Positions 63,981 to 64,000 of a DNA stretch of 64,000 nucleotides are shown here, one piece after another. Numbering within the stretch: position 1 is the first letter of the stretch; each line of letters starts with the position of its first letter. A program made the translations under genes and the position numbers. The stretch covers positions 930,001 through 994,000 of the forward strand of contig NC_015559.1 in the NCBI RefSeq assembly GCF_000214215.1, written 5' to 3'. The notes under the pieces are model-generated. The model did not search any database, was not told the DNA's origin, and saw only the letters and a program-made list of their open reading frames with translations. Source of the stretch: Marinomonas posidonica IVIA-Po-181. Its GTDB lineage: Bacteria > Pseudomonadota > Gammaproteobacteria > Pseudomonadales > Marinomonadaceae.

Positions 63981-64000
63981 CAAAACGTGTGACTTTTTTG

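Overview
The window looks like the chromosome of a marine gammaproteobacterium, most like Marinomonas or another Oceanospirillales relative. The housekeeping blocks (ccmGHI, zipA-ligA, mnmC, yciI-yciB-rnm-yciO-rluB, metR-argF, grxD-ahpC) are of gammaproteobacterial type. They sit beside features common in marine bacteria: a TRAP transporter, a delta-class carbonic anhydrase, many c-di-GMP proteins and a partial cobalamin operon. The host assignment is inferred from gene content alone.

Layout. 1-9.5 kb: end of a cytochrome c maturation operon, then zipA, ligA, a YheU-like gene, cysE, mnmC, a periplasmic cyclophilin and a SelW-like protein. 9.5-21.4 kb: yciI/yciB, rnm, yciO, rluB, an RstA/RstB-like two-component pair, metR, argF, grxD, a 2-Cys peroxiredoxin, a VOC protein and two LysR regulators. 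21.7-26.6 kb: a REC-GGDEF-EAL response regulator with a degenerate cyclase motif and a 908-residue hybrid histidine kinase. Between them lies a 271-bp element with inverted termini. 26.7-35.2 kb: eight close-packed cobalamin genes (chelatase ChlI-ChlD fusion, cobB, cbiD, cobK, cobH, cobL, cobI, cbiG). The set is incomplete: no cobJ, cobM or large chelatase subunit is present.

35.2-49.97 kb is an accessory island. It holds orphan toxin-tail/immunity pairs of the CdiA/filamentous-haemagglutinin type, punctuated by a dispersed repeat of about 70 bp. It also holds several insertion-sequence remnants (two RAYT families, IS4-like, IS30-like), one apparently intact IS110-family element, and a five-gene AT-rich metabolic cluster: LysE exporter, inositol-monophosphatase-like enzyme, acylating aldehyde dehydrogenase, 4-hydroxy-2-oxoacid aldolase and aspartate-family aminotransferase. 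The last three could plausibly build a 4-hydroxy-amino acid from an acyl-CoA and pyruvate, with export by LysE; this is an inference and I know of no named system with exactly this composition.

49.97-57.6 kb: a catabolic module around a divergent GntR-controlled region. It has a TauD-like dioxygenase and a Gfo/Idh/MocA dehydrogenase on the minus strand, an aldo/keto reductase and a DctQ-DctM-DctP TRAP transporter on the plus strand, and a 20-bp repeated operator-like motif in both control regions. 57.6-64 kb: a 1273-residue periplasmic-sensor GGDEF-EAL protein, a delta-class carbonic anhydrase and a di-haem cytochrome c peroxidase.

The two best candidates for something undescribed are the small amino-acid-like pathway at 40.1-45.2 kb and the orphan toxin/immunity array with its seam repeats. 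The 271-bp structured element, present in two copies, is a further candidate.
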